Below are positions 48,530 through 62,868 of a stretch of DNA of 64,000 bases, in pieces. The notes below the pieces were generated by a model. The model made no database searches. It saw only the letters and a program-made list of their open reading frames with translations, and was not told the DNA's origin. The stretch's first letter is position 1; every line of letters starts with the position of its first letter. Origin of the DNA: Antrodiella citrinella (lineage: Eukaryota; Basidiomycota; Agaricomycetes; Polyporales; Steccherinaceae); the NCBI GenBank assembly GCA_004802725.1, contig SGPM01000007.1, forward strand, positions 186,001-250,000. Reading direction: 5' to 3'. The translations under genes and the position numbers were made by a program.

Positions 48530-49130
48530 AGAGTCGAAGTACCAGTTGACGAAGTAAAGTGTCGGACGTTGAGTCGGTGGCCGAACACTGTCAGGCCGGT
48601 GACATCTGGTGGCAGATAAGGTTTAGGAAAATCCGTCGGTGCAGGAGGAACATGGTTGACATACCGGTACTAGCGCGATGTCCTTGCGCTCTTTGCATAT
48701 GCCGTTATCATGTTCAGGTATTCTGGCGCAGGCCGGCTCGCCACAAGCCCACATGATCTGCTTCTGCTGACCGTTACTATTAGGGAGGCCGAATTGCCAA
48801 ACGTAGAGGAGCGGCGCTGCGACGTCGGGGCTGTTTAATAACACGCCCTTGGGTCGTCGGAATACATGTAGAGGTGGTCGTGAATTTCACTCACTTGGAC
48901 AGACGCCGTGCGAACATATGACGAGTGTGAACTCGTCGATGTCGCTTACTTAGAGAGAGACCGCAGGATGTAATTTCGACGATGATATTGACATAATCAC
49001 CATGTTGTTCTGTAGACCACGGTGCTAAGTATAGAATGTCGGGGACTTTAGAAGAGGGCGCTTACGTGCTGGAAAACGAGAATGCCGCACCTTCGTCTTC
49101 ACATGTCTGTTCATCAATTTGAATACCAGC
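48530..49130 (-). pseudogene. Decayed 3' part of a type-B carboxylesterase
   Basis: Minus-strand segments align in order with the C-terminal third of the 60.4-kb esterase. 49081-49106 encodes TCEDEGAAFS (acid region) followed by the same CACGTAAGC donor. 48851-48882 matches the DNLLHMYPEDP block (LYMYSDDP here). About 48830-48845 matches LNSPTP. 48747-48766 matches KQDIWA. The stretch just below it matches the YKRRKNTA exon and its GTATGTC donor. 48571-48605 matches the HVTD-IDMFGP exon. Stops and frameshifts lie between and within the blocks, so no protein can be made. The relic sits upstream of esterase copy 1 on the same strand, as expected for a tandem duplicate. The 5' two thirds are not clearly recognisable. 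Confidence 0.75.
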
Positions 49131-50517
49131 GGTGGCGTTGGCTCCAGAAGAAGGACAAGAAGTATGCCTGTGGGTACTATATCCCATCGTATCTTCGTAA
49201 CCACCAGAAGTTCAGATCCCCAGCCAAAATTCAAGCGCTGATCGAGAATCCTGGCTCCTCATTGGCTTAGGAGCCCATTTTACCAACTTGTGGTGGTTCC
49301 GAAGATACCGTGAGATATAGTACATGCCTAATCCGATTCTACAAGATAAGCAAGTCGTCATTATCAGTGTCGCAGGAAGTCGCCGTGCGAAGCATTCGGG
49401 CCCGCCGCCGATCAGGCTTCGATATATATGTGGCAACCCGAGTGCACGTAATATCCTGTTAGGTGAAAAGAGGGTACAGCATTTCGCTTCAGTGTATGCC
49501 TTCACAAACAGCAGCTAGTACTCACTTCTACTACGAGTAGAGCACTCGTGACGGTCACGGTAGGGAAGCCCTCCGTTGGAATTCGGAGGCAATTGTGATT
49601 GACGGTGCCAGCGGCGTCCGAGTCGATGATACGAGCATGAGCGTTGAACTGCGCACACAGTCGAAGTCAAGAGCTTGGAAACTTTGAGAACTTGTTCTCG
49701 AGATGTCAATGTAACTGGTAACTTGAAGCCCTGACAATCGGCTGAGAACAGGAGTTTAGTGACAGACAGGGTGGTCCAACCAACTAGCCGCCACGGAAAC
49801 AAGGTAAGTGACCGTCTTCACAGGACATCATGTATTATACCACGATCACTCGCTCGTTCTCCATAGTTGAGACACCGACGGCTCAGAGAGCTCATTGGCA
49901 GCGGGCGGTACGTGAACCGAAATTGGAGCATAGATATCCGCTGACGAACTTGATGAAGCAGTTCCTTCAAGTTCCTGCTTGAAGGTGACGTCGAAGGGAG
50001 CCGTTTGGTCATTGATCATTGGTATCTTATCAGCAGGACATTCGCACCAAAGGCAACCGGTCTCGCGTGTCTTCGTCCAAATCGGGAAAGTGCTGGACAA
50101 ATTAGGAAATGAATCATCCCAATTAGGATTGCACAATATTCCTTCAGCTGCGATGGAGGGAACAGTGAATATGCAAATGCACGGCAACGACGGCACATCT
50201 CTTCAGTACACGGAGAAAATCCCATCCACCCACACCAGATTCTCCCACTAGGACCAATCTCCGAGAGCGACTCATACGGCCTGACTACAGTGCGCCTCGA
50301 AACGTCGTACGATTCGCGGGAGGCAGAGATTCAAGATTGAAGTAGCCTTCGAAGGCCATGTTCGAGCGGTTCAGCTTGAAGTTCGATGATGCAGCGTCGC
50401 AGCGAATGTGTTTCTAAGCCCTCAGACCCTCAGCGGGTTGCCCTCGCGGAGAAACTGCAGGTGGTCAGCAGGTGACAATGGAAACGCTGGTAACGCGTAC
50501 CTGTCTGGGCCTCTGGC
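49131..50517. other. Degraded sequence upstream of the esterase relic
   Basis: Open frames of up to 116 codons occur on the minus strand (49846-50196, with LCNPNWDDSFPNLSST). Weak patches resemble the esterase, for example near 49370-49400 (ECF-RR versus ECL-RG). These may be the eroded 5' part of the relic, but I cannot show it. Confidence 0.35.
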
Positions 50518-50727
50518 TCATGTCCTCTTTCTGTCCCGTTGCTCCTTCAAAGCATCTCGCAACTTCGTCAGCTGTGCAGGCACAGTGGCATCTCCTCCGG
50601 TCAGTGGTGTGATTCGTTGTTCAAAGTCGGATAAAAACGTGTCGAGCCTGGCTCGAGCAGCCTGCGAAGAGATGGTTTTGGAGCGCACAGGCTGGATACG
50701 AAGTGGTGGTGTGACTGCAGCGTCCAT
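50518..50727 (-). CDS. Small hypothetical protein, 69 residues
   Basis: MDAAVTPPLRIQPVRSKTIS then QAARARLDTFLSDFEQRI and a helix ending LTKLRDALKEQRDRKRT, with an ATG start at 50727. The regular helix with charged and hydrophobic spacing looks like a real small coiled-coil subunit, but I do not recognise the family. It is divergent from squalene synthase, with 340 bp between the starts. A longer plus-strand frame overlaps it and is Ser/Arg-rich, so I prefer the minus strand. Confidence 0.45.
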   Translation of the reverse strand: MDAAVTPPLRIQPVRSKTISSQAARARLDTFLSDFEQRITPLTGGDATVPAQLTKLRDALKEQRDRKRT

Positions 50728-51067
50728 GATGACAATTAATGCGACGACGAAGGAGAGCTCTGGCGAGTCTGAGTGCTGATGAGAGTGAGACTCAGGCGAA
50801 GAGAATTTTGTTCACGCGGCCCGTGTACGGGGTAAAGAGACGCCCATTTGCGAATTCGCAAAAAGCCTCCAAATGGTACGATTGTCACCGCAGCTACGCT
50901 ATCCTCACCGCCATCCTCCAGACGTTCTTTATATTGCCAGAGACACCAGAGTCATTCAGTTTGACTTTGTACTCGTTCTCTGACCACTCAAAAGTCATAC
51001 AATCCTCACACATTCGCCTTCTACTCCCACCTCGTCACCCACATTCTACCCCGCATTTGCTGTCATT

Positions 51068-52850
51068 ATGGGAGCCTTGTCATGGGTTGCTTTGCTTATC
51101 ACCCACCCGGGCGAGTTCAAGACTCTGCTCCAGTACTACCTCTGGCATGACCAGCGCGACGTGGCTGCCAGGGAGGAATGGCCTTCCACCGGATACGACC
51201 GCGAAACGATGAAGAAATGCTGGTACTTCCTTGACCAGACCAGCCGGAGCTTTTCGTCTGTCATTAAGCAGTTGGAGGGTGACATGGCCCGTGTTGTGAG
51301 TGCACATGTTGCGCGAGTGCTGCGTATACTGACACGTTTCGGCTCAGATATGCCTGTATTATTTGGTCCTGCGTGGCCTCGATACTATTGAAGACGACAT
51401 GACACTACCTGACGAAAAGAAGCAGAAGCTCCTCCGCCAGTTCCACGAGCTGACGCTCCGCAAGGGATGGACGTTCACTGAGAACGGCCCCAACGAGGCT
51501 GATCGCCAGCTTCTCGTTGAATATGATAATGTTGTTGAGGAACTACACATGTTGACTCCCGAGTGCGTACTGTCTTATTCTGGCTACAGGATGCAACTTA
51601 AACTTTGTTTTCAGCTACCTCAATGTCATCATCGACATTACTGTCAAGATGCAGACCGGTATGGCTGACTACGCCCACAAGGCGCAAACCACTGGCTCCG
51701 TCTACATCGAGAAAACAGAAGAGTACGACCTCTACTGTCATTACGTTGCTGGACTCGTCGGAGAGGGTGTCTCAGGTTTGTTCGCAGCCTCCGGCAAGGA
51801 GGGCGCATTCCTCGCCAAACAGCTCGAGCTGTCCAACTCCATGGGCCTCTTCCTGCAAAAGACCAACATCATCCGTGACTACCGCGAGGACGTTGGTGAC
51901 AAGCGGTACTTCTGGCCAAGGGAGATTTGGGGCAGCGAAAGGTTTGGCAAGGTGTGCGGTGGCCGGCCAGGGTTCAAGGAGATGAACGAGATGTATGAGC
52001 CCCAGAACGTCAAGCAGGCGCAATGGGTCCAAAGTGCTATGATCGTCAACGCCATGAACCATGCTACCGATTCCTTGGATTACCTCCGGTTACTCAGGAA
52101 CCAGAGCATCTTCAACTTCTGCGCTATTCCGCAGACGATGGCTATCGCGACATTGTCACTCTGCTTCATGAACCCCGATATGTTCCAACGGAATATCAAA
52201 ATCCGCAAGGCGGAGGCTGCTGAGGTTCGTCTTATATTTACGCTATTCGACTTGCATGGACTGATAATCAACTCAGCTCATCATGAAATCCAAAAACCCG
52301 CGCGATGTCGCGTACATCTTCCGCACCTTCGCACGGAAAATCCACGCACGCGCTGACCCTGCGGATCCCAGCTTCATCGCTATCGGCGTTGCTTGTGGCA
52401 AGGTACGGCGTCCGGGCATTCTCACCGTACATGCATTCGCTTACACAACTCCCTCCGCAGATCGAACAATGGTGTGAACACCAATACCCCTCGTACGTTG
52501 AGATGTCAACAGGTGCCAACGGACCCTCGCAGACCTTCCACTCCAACGACGCGCGCTCCTCCGCTGCCATCGCCATCGTCGAACGCGACAAGATCGCCGC
52601 CTCGGAGAAGCGCAGGCAGGAGTACCTCCAGAAGTACGAGAAGCGCGCACAGGCAGCAGCGGGGACTCTTACCCTGCAGGAGAAGGAGGAGTTGGAGGCG
52701 AAACAGGCGGCCAGGGCGCAGAAGGACCAGACCGAGGTGCTCATGTTCGCCGGAGGGCTCATCTTGGCGGTTTGCTTGCTGTGTGTGGCGGTCACGTATG
52801 GTATTCTCAAGCTCACGGACTATATGGAGGCGCGCAACTTGGAAGTCTGA
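51068..52850 (+). CDS. ERG9: Squalene synthase (farnesyl-diphosphate farnesyltransferase)
   Basis: ERG9 condenses two farnesyl diphosphates to squalene with NADPH, the first committed step to ergosterol, at the ER membrane. The start MGALSWVALLITHPGEFKTL is at 51068. It contains DQTSRSFSSVIKQL, LVLRGLDTIEDDMTLP (first Asp-rich site DTIEDD), KMQTGMADYA, YCHYVAGLVGEGVSGLF, and LGLFLQKTNIIRDYREDV with DKRYFWP (second Asp-rich site). The C-terminus has a membrane anchor (VLMFAGGLILAVCLLCVAVT) and ends ARNLEV. Introns follow MARV (GTGAGT), MLTPE (GTGCGT), KAEAAE (GTTCGT) and GVACGK (GTACGG). All catalytic motifs are intact. Confidence 0.97.
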
Positions 52851-53084
52851 GTCTGAGTGCCGCGGATGCGGGGTTTGGTTGGTTCGGGGCGCAGATCTAC
52901 ACGTGTTGCTTACATCTATGTAGTTGACGTTCAACTTTGGATACCCTGCTACTAATATAACATATGTGCATAATTTATCGTGCTTTGTGGGCTGTGGTAG
53001 TGTGACCTTCGCAGTGTTGCATGCACTGCCAGCAACTACTTGTACCGTGTTTAGCATGTGCTTACTGCTTCTTCTGCGACCGCC

Positions 53085-54191
53085 ATGACGGACGTGGTCA
53101 ACCTCATCAACCACCGTGTCCCAGGATCTCATATCGCCTACTACATTCCCAATTTCGTGTCGGAATATGAAGAGGAACACCTCATTCGAAAGGTTGGTGT
53201 TTGACCGGATTGGAATACGCAGTGCTCGCTGAGCAACCTCCGAACACAGATCCTTGAATCACCACATCAGTTCTGGAAGGACTTGCCAAATAGACGGTCA
53301 GTTTCTCTTCATTATCACTTCACGAGAGTCGGACTGACAGAATGTGCATAGCTTACAGATACTTGGTATGCACGCCCGCGTTGGACTCCACGGATACATC
53401 TGAACGTGGACAGGTGGAGGGATATCCTCCAAGAACGTACTCGTCCCTCAAGACCTCCCGCCCTTCATCTCGAACTTGTGGGTGCCGCGTTCTCTGTTTC
53501 GATGGGTTTTGTTGACTTCAGTGTTCGTAGCCCAGACCTAGTGACCCGGATACGCGACACCGGCGCATTCCAGTCGTCTCCCCATGGAGCTCCTAATCAT
53601 ATCATCTTGAACGAAGTACTACACCGTCGTACTCGTTCTATCGCAAGTTGCTGACCCTTTCGCAGTACAAACCGGGTCAAGGAATCATGGTAAGTTGAAC
53701 TCCGGCTCTGCAACACCAAAACCTCGGAAACCTGACCGCCGCGATTCCAGCCTCATGAAGACGGGCCGACCTATCATCCAGTCGTAGCAACCCTCTCCCT
53801 GGGCTCACACGCCGTCTTCCACTACTACAAGTACAAGCCGGAAGAAGAAAAGGGCGTCGCGCCCTCCACGACCGCCATCTTCTCCGCCTCAACCGGACTC
53901 GGACGCGCGATCGACAAGGAACCCGTCATGTCTCTCCTGCTAGAGCCGCGCAGTCTCGTCATCACTACTTCCGATTTGTACACGTCGCATTTGCACGGCA
54001 TCGACGACGTGCGAGAGGATACCTTCGGGCCAGAGTATGGTCCTCCGATGGCGAACGTCGAGTTGTTGGCGGATGCGGAGCTGAAGGAAGCTGTACAGAA
54101 AGGAGGGACGTTGGAGAGGGAGACGAGGTATAGCTTGACGTGTCGGGACGTGGAGAAGGTTGCCGCGCGACTCGCACCTCTGCGTCGATAG
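53085..54191 (+). CDS. ALKBH6-like Fe(II)/2-oxoglutarate dioxygenase
   Basis: AlkB-family oxygenase, whose members demethylate nucleic acids with Fe(II) and 2-oxoglutarate. MTDVVNLINHRVPGSHIAYY starts at 53085; the protein continues IPNFVSEYEEEHLIRKILES, QFWKDLPNRR, LQILGGGISSKNVLVPQDLP and PNHIILNE. The Fe site is MPHEDGPTYHPVVATLSLGS (HxD), and the second His is in TSHLHGID. The 2-oxoglutarate Arg is probably in RYSLTCRDV. The order matches human ALKBH6. Two tiny exons are required: 14 nt at 53352-53365 (LQIL) and 24 nt at 53666-53689 (YKPGQGIM). The segment before DLVTRI uses the acceptor TTCGTAG. Stop is at 54189-54191. It is convergent with the SET5-like gene, 123 bp apart. The substrate of ALKBH6 is not well settled. 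Confidence 0.92.
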
Positions 54192-54314
54192 CAAGCATCA
54201 TGCCAGACGCAGCCTTGTATTGTTACGCGATACCCCCACGATGTATATGAGAGCAGATGGATCGTTGTGATTGTACATTGACAACCGACTGTCAGTCCAT
54301 GCCGTGAATAATGC

Positions 54315-55796
54315 TCAGAACACGCCCAGCCCCGCCTTCAACTCGTTCACCAGATCCCCATCTGCACCAGCGATCGGTGTCTCAACGGGCAGCTTGCCTT
54401 CTTTCGCGAGCTTCGCTTCCTCCTCTGTGTCGGTGTTACACCGCGCACACCGACACGCCCCAAAGCCCCACTCGTCCAGCTGCCGTTGTCGATCCGAGCG
54501 ACGCATTTCTGGGTTGACGTAGGTGATGAACAACTCTTCGCCTAGCTCGATGTCTTTTTTCGCCACAACGGTGATGCGGGCTAGAGCGGTGCGCTGGTCG
54601 AAGTGTCGGATGGAGGTATTGGGGTCGCAAGCGTGGTTGATGTGGGAGTGGAGGACGTAAAGACCACCGTGGGCCTCCAAGTCTGCAAGATTGATCAATA
54701 CACCAGGAAGCACGCTGTATACAAAAGCACTCACTGAGACTCATACGGCCCAGATTCCGCAGGAACGCGTCATAGTTGAAGAGTTCATCAACGACTTCCT
54801 GCGGCACAGGCTTTTTCAAGATCTTCGCCAGTTTTTTCTTCTCGGATTCTTGTGCTGGCTCTCGGAAACTTTGTTCGTAGAGCTGGAAGGCCTTCTTCCA
54901 TGTCGCCCTGTCTGGCTCGCCAGTAGACCTGAACGGCGCGTCATTTGTCTGTGCGGGCACGAGATAATTCAGGAACCTACACTTGCGCATGTCTTTCCTC
55001 CATCCCCAGTTGCGCCAGCGACTTCACGACCTCCCAGTCGGATTTTAATGTGGCCTCATCAGCCTGGGCATCCAGCAGGATTCTCGCAGTACACTGGGTC
55101 AGCGCATGCAGCGCCATCCACTCGTTTCGCTTCGCAAACAAGAGGAGCGGTCCAGAAGCAGGGTTATGTGCTGGACAGAGCAGCGGGTGTGTCCGAGCTG
55201 AGCGGGACAAGCATAGGCGACTGCAAAAGCGAGCGGAGCAGAATGCAGCATTTAGGTTATTGGATGCGGGACATGCGACTGCGAGAGAGAACCCTCCCAG
55301 TGGTGTGGAGCAGTACATGCATGATACCGAGGAGACCTGTAGATTATAGATATCCCTGATCAAACATATGAGCACGGTAATTTCATACAAATAAAAGCCC
55401 GTCTGCGCACCATTCCGGAGCGAGGATAAACGGGTCCTCCTTCCAGATCGTCTCCCCTTCCGCAATCTTCTCCTTCGCTACCAAACCCTTCCCCTTCTTC
55501 CGGTCAAACACCCTCACCTCGACTTTGTTCGTCCACTTGCCCACATCCAGACCCTCCATCACTTTCGAGGACGGGTACTTGAACCCGGTAGGCTCGGACG
55601 GGCCAGCACTGATGACGAGCCCTTCGGTTTGAAGGACCTTTCGTGTCCGCTTTTCGCTCACACTCCATTCCGGATGGGCAGCGAGCAACGAAGCATGGAG
55701 TTTGTTGATCCCGAGGGTGGGATGCTCAGTACGGAGGGCCTTCAAGGCTTCTTTGAGTGCGTCTTCCGCGGGAGAGACACCGTTCGTAGCGGCCAT
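54315..55796 (-). CDS. SET5: SET-domain protein lysine methyltransferase, Set5-like
   Basis: Set5-type enzymes methylate histone H4 lysines in yeast using S-adenosylmethionine. MAATNGVSPAEDALKEALKA starts at 55796. The first SET part is VEVRVFDRKKGKGLVAKEKI, then GETIWKEDPFILAPEW. A Cys-rich insert follows (CMYCSTPLGG, AAFCSARFCSRLCL, HPLLCP), placed like a MYND-type zinc module. The second SET part has LYVLHSHINHACDPNTSIRH (NHxCxPN) and GEELFITYVNPEM. The post-SET region is CRCARC. It ends LVNELKAGLGVF, with the stop at 54315-54317. Introns include GTATGAAATT ... CTACAG after GLLF and others near 54.99 and 54.7 kb. The motif set is complete. It lies on the same strand as the RCC-PHD gene, with about 460 bp between. 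Confidence 0.88.
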
Positions 55797-56185
55797 GATG
55801 ATATGGTCGAGGACAAGTTCATAAAACGCGTGCGTACACGCACGGTTAATTCATGAGTGAGGAAAGTGCAGCGAGTAAGAACACGCACGAGCTGAACAAA
55901 CGTGAACTTATGGGCGTCTCTTCATAAAGCATGCTTGGATCGTAGTAATAATGCTCGACAAATAAAACAACAAACAACATATATTCGGCATGACACTGAG
56001 ACAGACTAAGTGAATGGAGATTGAGGAAGCACTAATATTACGGCAAATATACAAGTCGACAATATACAAACCAGAGAAACTCGAACCAAGGAGACAAACA
56101 AGTGTGTCATCCAAAAGACGGTGTACGGTAGTCTGAGATCGAGAAGAAAATCCTTACATAGTCTGAAGAAGTCCAACCTAAGTCA

Positions 56186-58767
<2,582 letters not shown>

Positions 58768-59565
58768 TTTGATGCGGTCAAGGTAGTAAACAAGTACGAC
58801 GCCGAACCTCCAAATTCCTTCTTGCAGGCTACGCGCTCCTTTCATCCGTGCTTTTTCCCATACGTTGCCAGCGTCGTCAAACTCAACATATTTGCCCAAT
58901 CTTTGATTCGCTTTTGAGTGCCAACGACGCGACGAACCTGAGGGTGAATGTGTACATGTGTGGTTCGCCGTGGTTCGTGGTTTGTCGCAAGATGATGATG
59001 ATTTCAAAGCAGCACTGGACACATGGATTCAACGTGTATGATAAATCTGACACTTACCATCGCCGTCACACCACTGAACGTCTTCTACAGCACCCCTGCG
59101 ATTCTTTGAAAATCAACTGGGTTACGGTAGGATTATCGTCAATAGAGGCAAACTTGTGCGGGAGACCGCCTGCGTTTCCGCATCATTGGTTGGCTGAATG
59201 TTGAACTTCGGGGATGCACGCCAGTCTTAACATGCTTAACATACAATGGGTGAAGTATACTAGCACTTTCCGAATGCCAGGATGGAGACTATACACCGGA
59301 GAGGAAAACATGCGGTATGGACACCCAGCGGATCATCTGAACGATGAAACATCCACAATTGACTCTTGTGAGAGCATTTGAACCCACTTCGCCCTTAGTG
59401 AGTGCCACCACAAACCTTGTGCGATGGTTTCCGCTGTTGAACGTTGAGCCACGCAGCTAACGTGATATGAACAAACAGGTCTGTATGATACTTGGTGGTC
59501 GTCAGGTAATCGCGGTCTCGCAAAAGCCACAAAACTCCAAGTGGGGAAATGGCCCCTGGGCCCTG
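58768..59565. other. Upstream region of the RCC-PHD gene, no other gene seen
   Basis: A minus-strand frame extends upstream of the chosen start without homology. The rest has no supported feature. Confidence 0.45.
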
Positions 59566-59707
59566 GTAGGGTTTTTGGCTGGCAGATGTTTCGATACAAA
59601 TTCAATGGGAAGTTTTGTGATGGGGAATTCAAGTCTTTTTTGATCCCATTACACACTTGTTACCATGCAAATGTTAGCCGAACATTTGCCAGCCAAAAAA
59701 CCCTTAC
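59566..59707. mobile_element. 142-bp fold-back, MITE-like element
   Basis: The left end GTAGGGTTTTTGGCTGGCAG and the reverse complement of the right end, GTAAGGGTTTTTTGGCTGGC, are near-identical and stay alignable inward (AGATGTT versus AAATGTT). Looser pairing continues towards the centre (about TACAAATTCAATGG versus TAACATTTGCATGG). There is no coding capacity. The dinucleotide TA flanks both ends of the GGG...CCC repeat, fitting a TA target-site duplication as made by Tc1/mariner-type transposases. No second copy or transposase was seen in the window. Confidence 0.7.
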
Positions 59708-60401
59708 TTTGCGTCCACGCGTGGACGGAGACTAATTGGCGCCTTTCAAACGTCCGGTTGTTCGGCTGCAGCGCCTTTAGCTGAGGGTATGGTCCATTGT
59801 TCTGCCGTTTTCGCCAATTTCTGTCAATTCTTGTGATCCCTTCTGTGAGAGTAAGTTGGCACGCTTTGACGAATGGCGAGTTGCGTTCGGAGTACACTTT
59901 ATGCATCCTCGGAGTCTGGAAGTAAGTGGTTTCGACGTGACAAACGTGATGTGCATTCACAATTTGTGCAGGTTCTTTTGGGCCCGGGCGCAGACGAAAG
60001 TTCAGAAACCCCCCTGGTGAGGTCTGGGTCTCAAAGAACAAACCTTCTCGCTGGATTCATCCGTAGAATGGATCTACGAGAATCCCGGAGAATACACCCC
60101 TTGGCGGACTCACGCTGAAAGGTTTGGAGCTAACTATACACAGTGAGCCTAAGGGCGCAAGCTTGTGTTTAGAACGCTCGTCTGTTAAGTGGATGAGAAC
60201 GAGTGCGCCATGTAAGGGTGGTCTTCAGCCCTGCATTATCATTCTTTGCAAAGGTACGTATCTTCATCCAGTTGACGCTATTGCTAAGTGCGTATGTATC
60301 CTGTTCTTTGAAGACGCCCTGACAGCGGCAAAACATCTTCCAAACCCTATATAAGAGGCGTCCGATTCATGTACGTTTGGTCAGCGAGGTGAACGGTAGC
60401 T
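59708..60401. other. Upstream region of esterase copy 2
   Basis: About 690 bp between the fold-back element and the esterase start. No gene is supported. CCCTATATAAGAG near 60346 could serve as a TATA box about 55 bp before the ATG. Confidence 0.5.
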
Positions 60402-62868
60402 ATGGACTTCCTACTTCCGCTATGTGTCGCGTTCTTTCAAGTGATCCTCGCGATGATCCCACTAGCAACTGCGATTGATCCTACAATCCATTTGAACGGG
60501 GCCACATTCCTCGGAACAACGGACGGTGTGGTCAACAAGTTTCTTGGCATCCCCTACGCACGTCCACCGTACGTTCATCTCTACGCAATCTCTTCGAAGC
60601 ACGCTCATTCGGTCACTCCCAGAGTCGGCGAACTGCGTTTCAATCACCCGTTAGCCGTCGAGGCGTACGTAGGCACTCATAGTGCCACTGAATTCGGGCC
60701 TTCGTGCCCTCAACAACACGTCGAGGCAGCGACTAACCTTCCGCCTGATCTTGACATGGACGTCACAATCAAGATCATCACTGTCCTGTCCAACTCATCT
60801 GTACCACAGTCCGAAGATTGTAGGTTGTCACGTCTTGGACCATGATGCAGAGTGCTCAACGGTCTTGCTTGTCATATGTCAAGGCTTGACTGTGAATATA
60901 TGGGCCCCCGCGAACATCCATCCAGAGTCAAAATTGCCGATCGCTGTTGTGAGTTCAATTCATCGTTTTTGTTCGCCGCGTGGGCTCATCATTGTGTATT
61001 GTACAGTGGATCTACGGGGGTGAGTGACCTTTCGATTGGGAAGCACGTCTACTCACGGCGTCGTACAGGAGGTTTCCAAATTGGCAGTGGTGCTCAGTAG
61101 GATATTTCTCCGCATTCATGATTCGTTGATCAACATGTTTCCAGATATGATGGCAGTGTCCTGGTAGAACGTTCGATTCAACTTGGCGAACCAATGCTCT
61201 TCGTCAGTATGAACTACAGGTGAGCGACCTCATTGTGTTTATCCAGCACTCAAGCTAAGCATCACGTAGGGTTGCGGGTAATTAATGACCGTATAATTTT
61301 TCGCAACTTACCGCTAAATGTGCAACAGCCTTTGGTTTCCTTCCCGGTGTCGAAGCGCAAACAGAGAAAATAGGTAACCTTGGTTATCGCGATCGTGAGT
61401 CTAGAACTTGCATCCAGCCTTCAGATGCTCATGTTATCCTCATAGAACGTCTAGCCCTTGAATGGATCCAAGCTTACATCCACGAGTTCGGCGGTGACCC
61501 CACGAAAGTAACAATGTAAGATCCACTTTTCCAATAGCCAGTCGTATCAGTTTGGACACCTCTAACTTTCACCCTCAGATTTGGCGAATCTGCTGGCGCG
61601 ATTGCTGCAGTCGCCCACATGACTACCAACGGCGGGAATAACGAAGGATTGTTCCGGGGAGCATTTTTGCAATCCGGATCGCTCGTGCCCATGGGCGACA
61701 TGCAAGGGGCACAACTCTACTATGATGCACTTGTGATAGCAGTGGGATGTGATGGAGCATCTGACACTTTGGAATGTTTACGCGGGGTCCCATACGAGAA
61801 ACTCAAAGCTGCTATGGACGAGGCTCCGTCATTCTTCGGATACAGCGTACGTTCTGACAGCTCTTTCCCACATTCGATCCTTTGACTGAGGTCTCAAGTA
61901 GTCCGTTGCCTTGTCTTGGGGTCCTCGCACAGATGGCGATTTCCTGCGCGATTCGCCCCGACAGCTGGCTTTTGAGGGCAGTATCTCGCGGATACCCGTC
62001 GTCATTGGTGTACGTTTCTCTTTTACCCTACGAGGTGTACGCACACACTCAACCTCATGAACGGATAGTCATGTGAAGACGAAGGCACACTATTCACACT
62101 TTCCAGTCTCAACATCACGTAAGCCATATGTTCATCTCATATCCTGCGGAGACTTATCCTAAACTCGTCTAGCACGACAGAAGACCTACGTGTGTACTTG
62201 TCCACTATCATATTCCCCGCGGCCTCCTTGAGCGATGTCGACAATCTCCTCCACATGTATCCCGAGGACCCCGCTCTTGGCGCCCCGTTCCACACAGGAA
62301 TTCTCAACTCTCCAACACCGCATTTCAAGAGACTCGCGGCCATACTTGGTGATTTAGTTTTTGAGTCGCCCAAACGACTTTTTTTAGACATGAGAGCCGA
62401 GAAACAGGACATCTGGGCGTATCGTGAGCGTCATACCAAATGATCTATGATCGCAGCATTGAGCATAGTTCTGTCGTATAGTTTACAAGAGGCGCAAGAA
62501 CACGGCTGTTCTCGGAACGGTATGTCTCTCACACTCCGTCTCACGCTGGCCGTGAAAGCTGAACTCCGATCCCTCAGGCTCATGTTACAGACGCGATTGA
62601 CATGTTTGGGCCTTCTGAGATCACTGATCACCTCATCCACTTCGTCACCTATCTGGACCCGAATGGCTTGACAGCTACACAGGTCCCGCAACACCAAGCT
62701 GCACTCCATTCTGCTAATGCCGTGAACTGGCCGAAATACGACCCACACTCCAAGCTCATGCTGGCATATGTTGACGGACCGTCGCGTGCCTCTGTTGTGA
62801 GAAACACGGATCGAGAGGAGCAAGTGACGTATATGTCGACGTGGTCGAGCAAGTTTTGGTTAAGATAG
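60402..62868 (+). CDS. Secreted type-B carboxylesterase (carotenoid ester lipase-like), copy 2
   Basis: Paralogue of the 45.4-47.9 kb esterase, with the same predicted extracellular ester-cleaving role. The start MDFLLPLCVAFFQVILAMIP gives a signal peptide. It continues with TFLGTTDGVVNKFLGIPYAR, VGELRFNHP, EFGPSCPQQ, CLTVNIWAPAN, WIYGG-GFQIGSG, FVSMNYR-VAAFGFLPG and GNLGYRD-QRLALEWIQ. The nucleophile elbow is FGESAGA, the acid lies in SCEDEGTLFTLSSLNIT and the His in AHVTDAIDMFGPS. All three triad regions are intact. Micro-exons of 13 nt (61007-61019) and 8 nt (61270-61277) sit at the same places as in copy 1. The acceptor before SVALSWGP is AAGTAG, since the earlier AAG would leave a stop. 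Stop is at 62866-62868. Confidence 0.9.
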
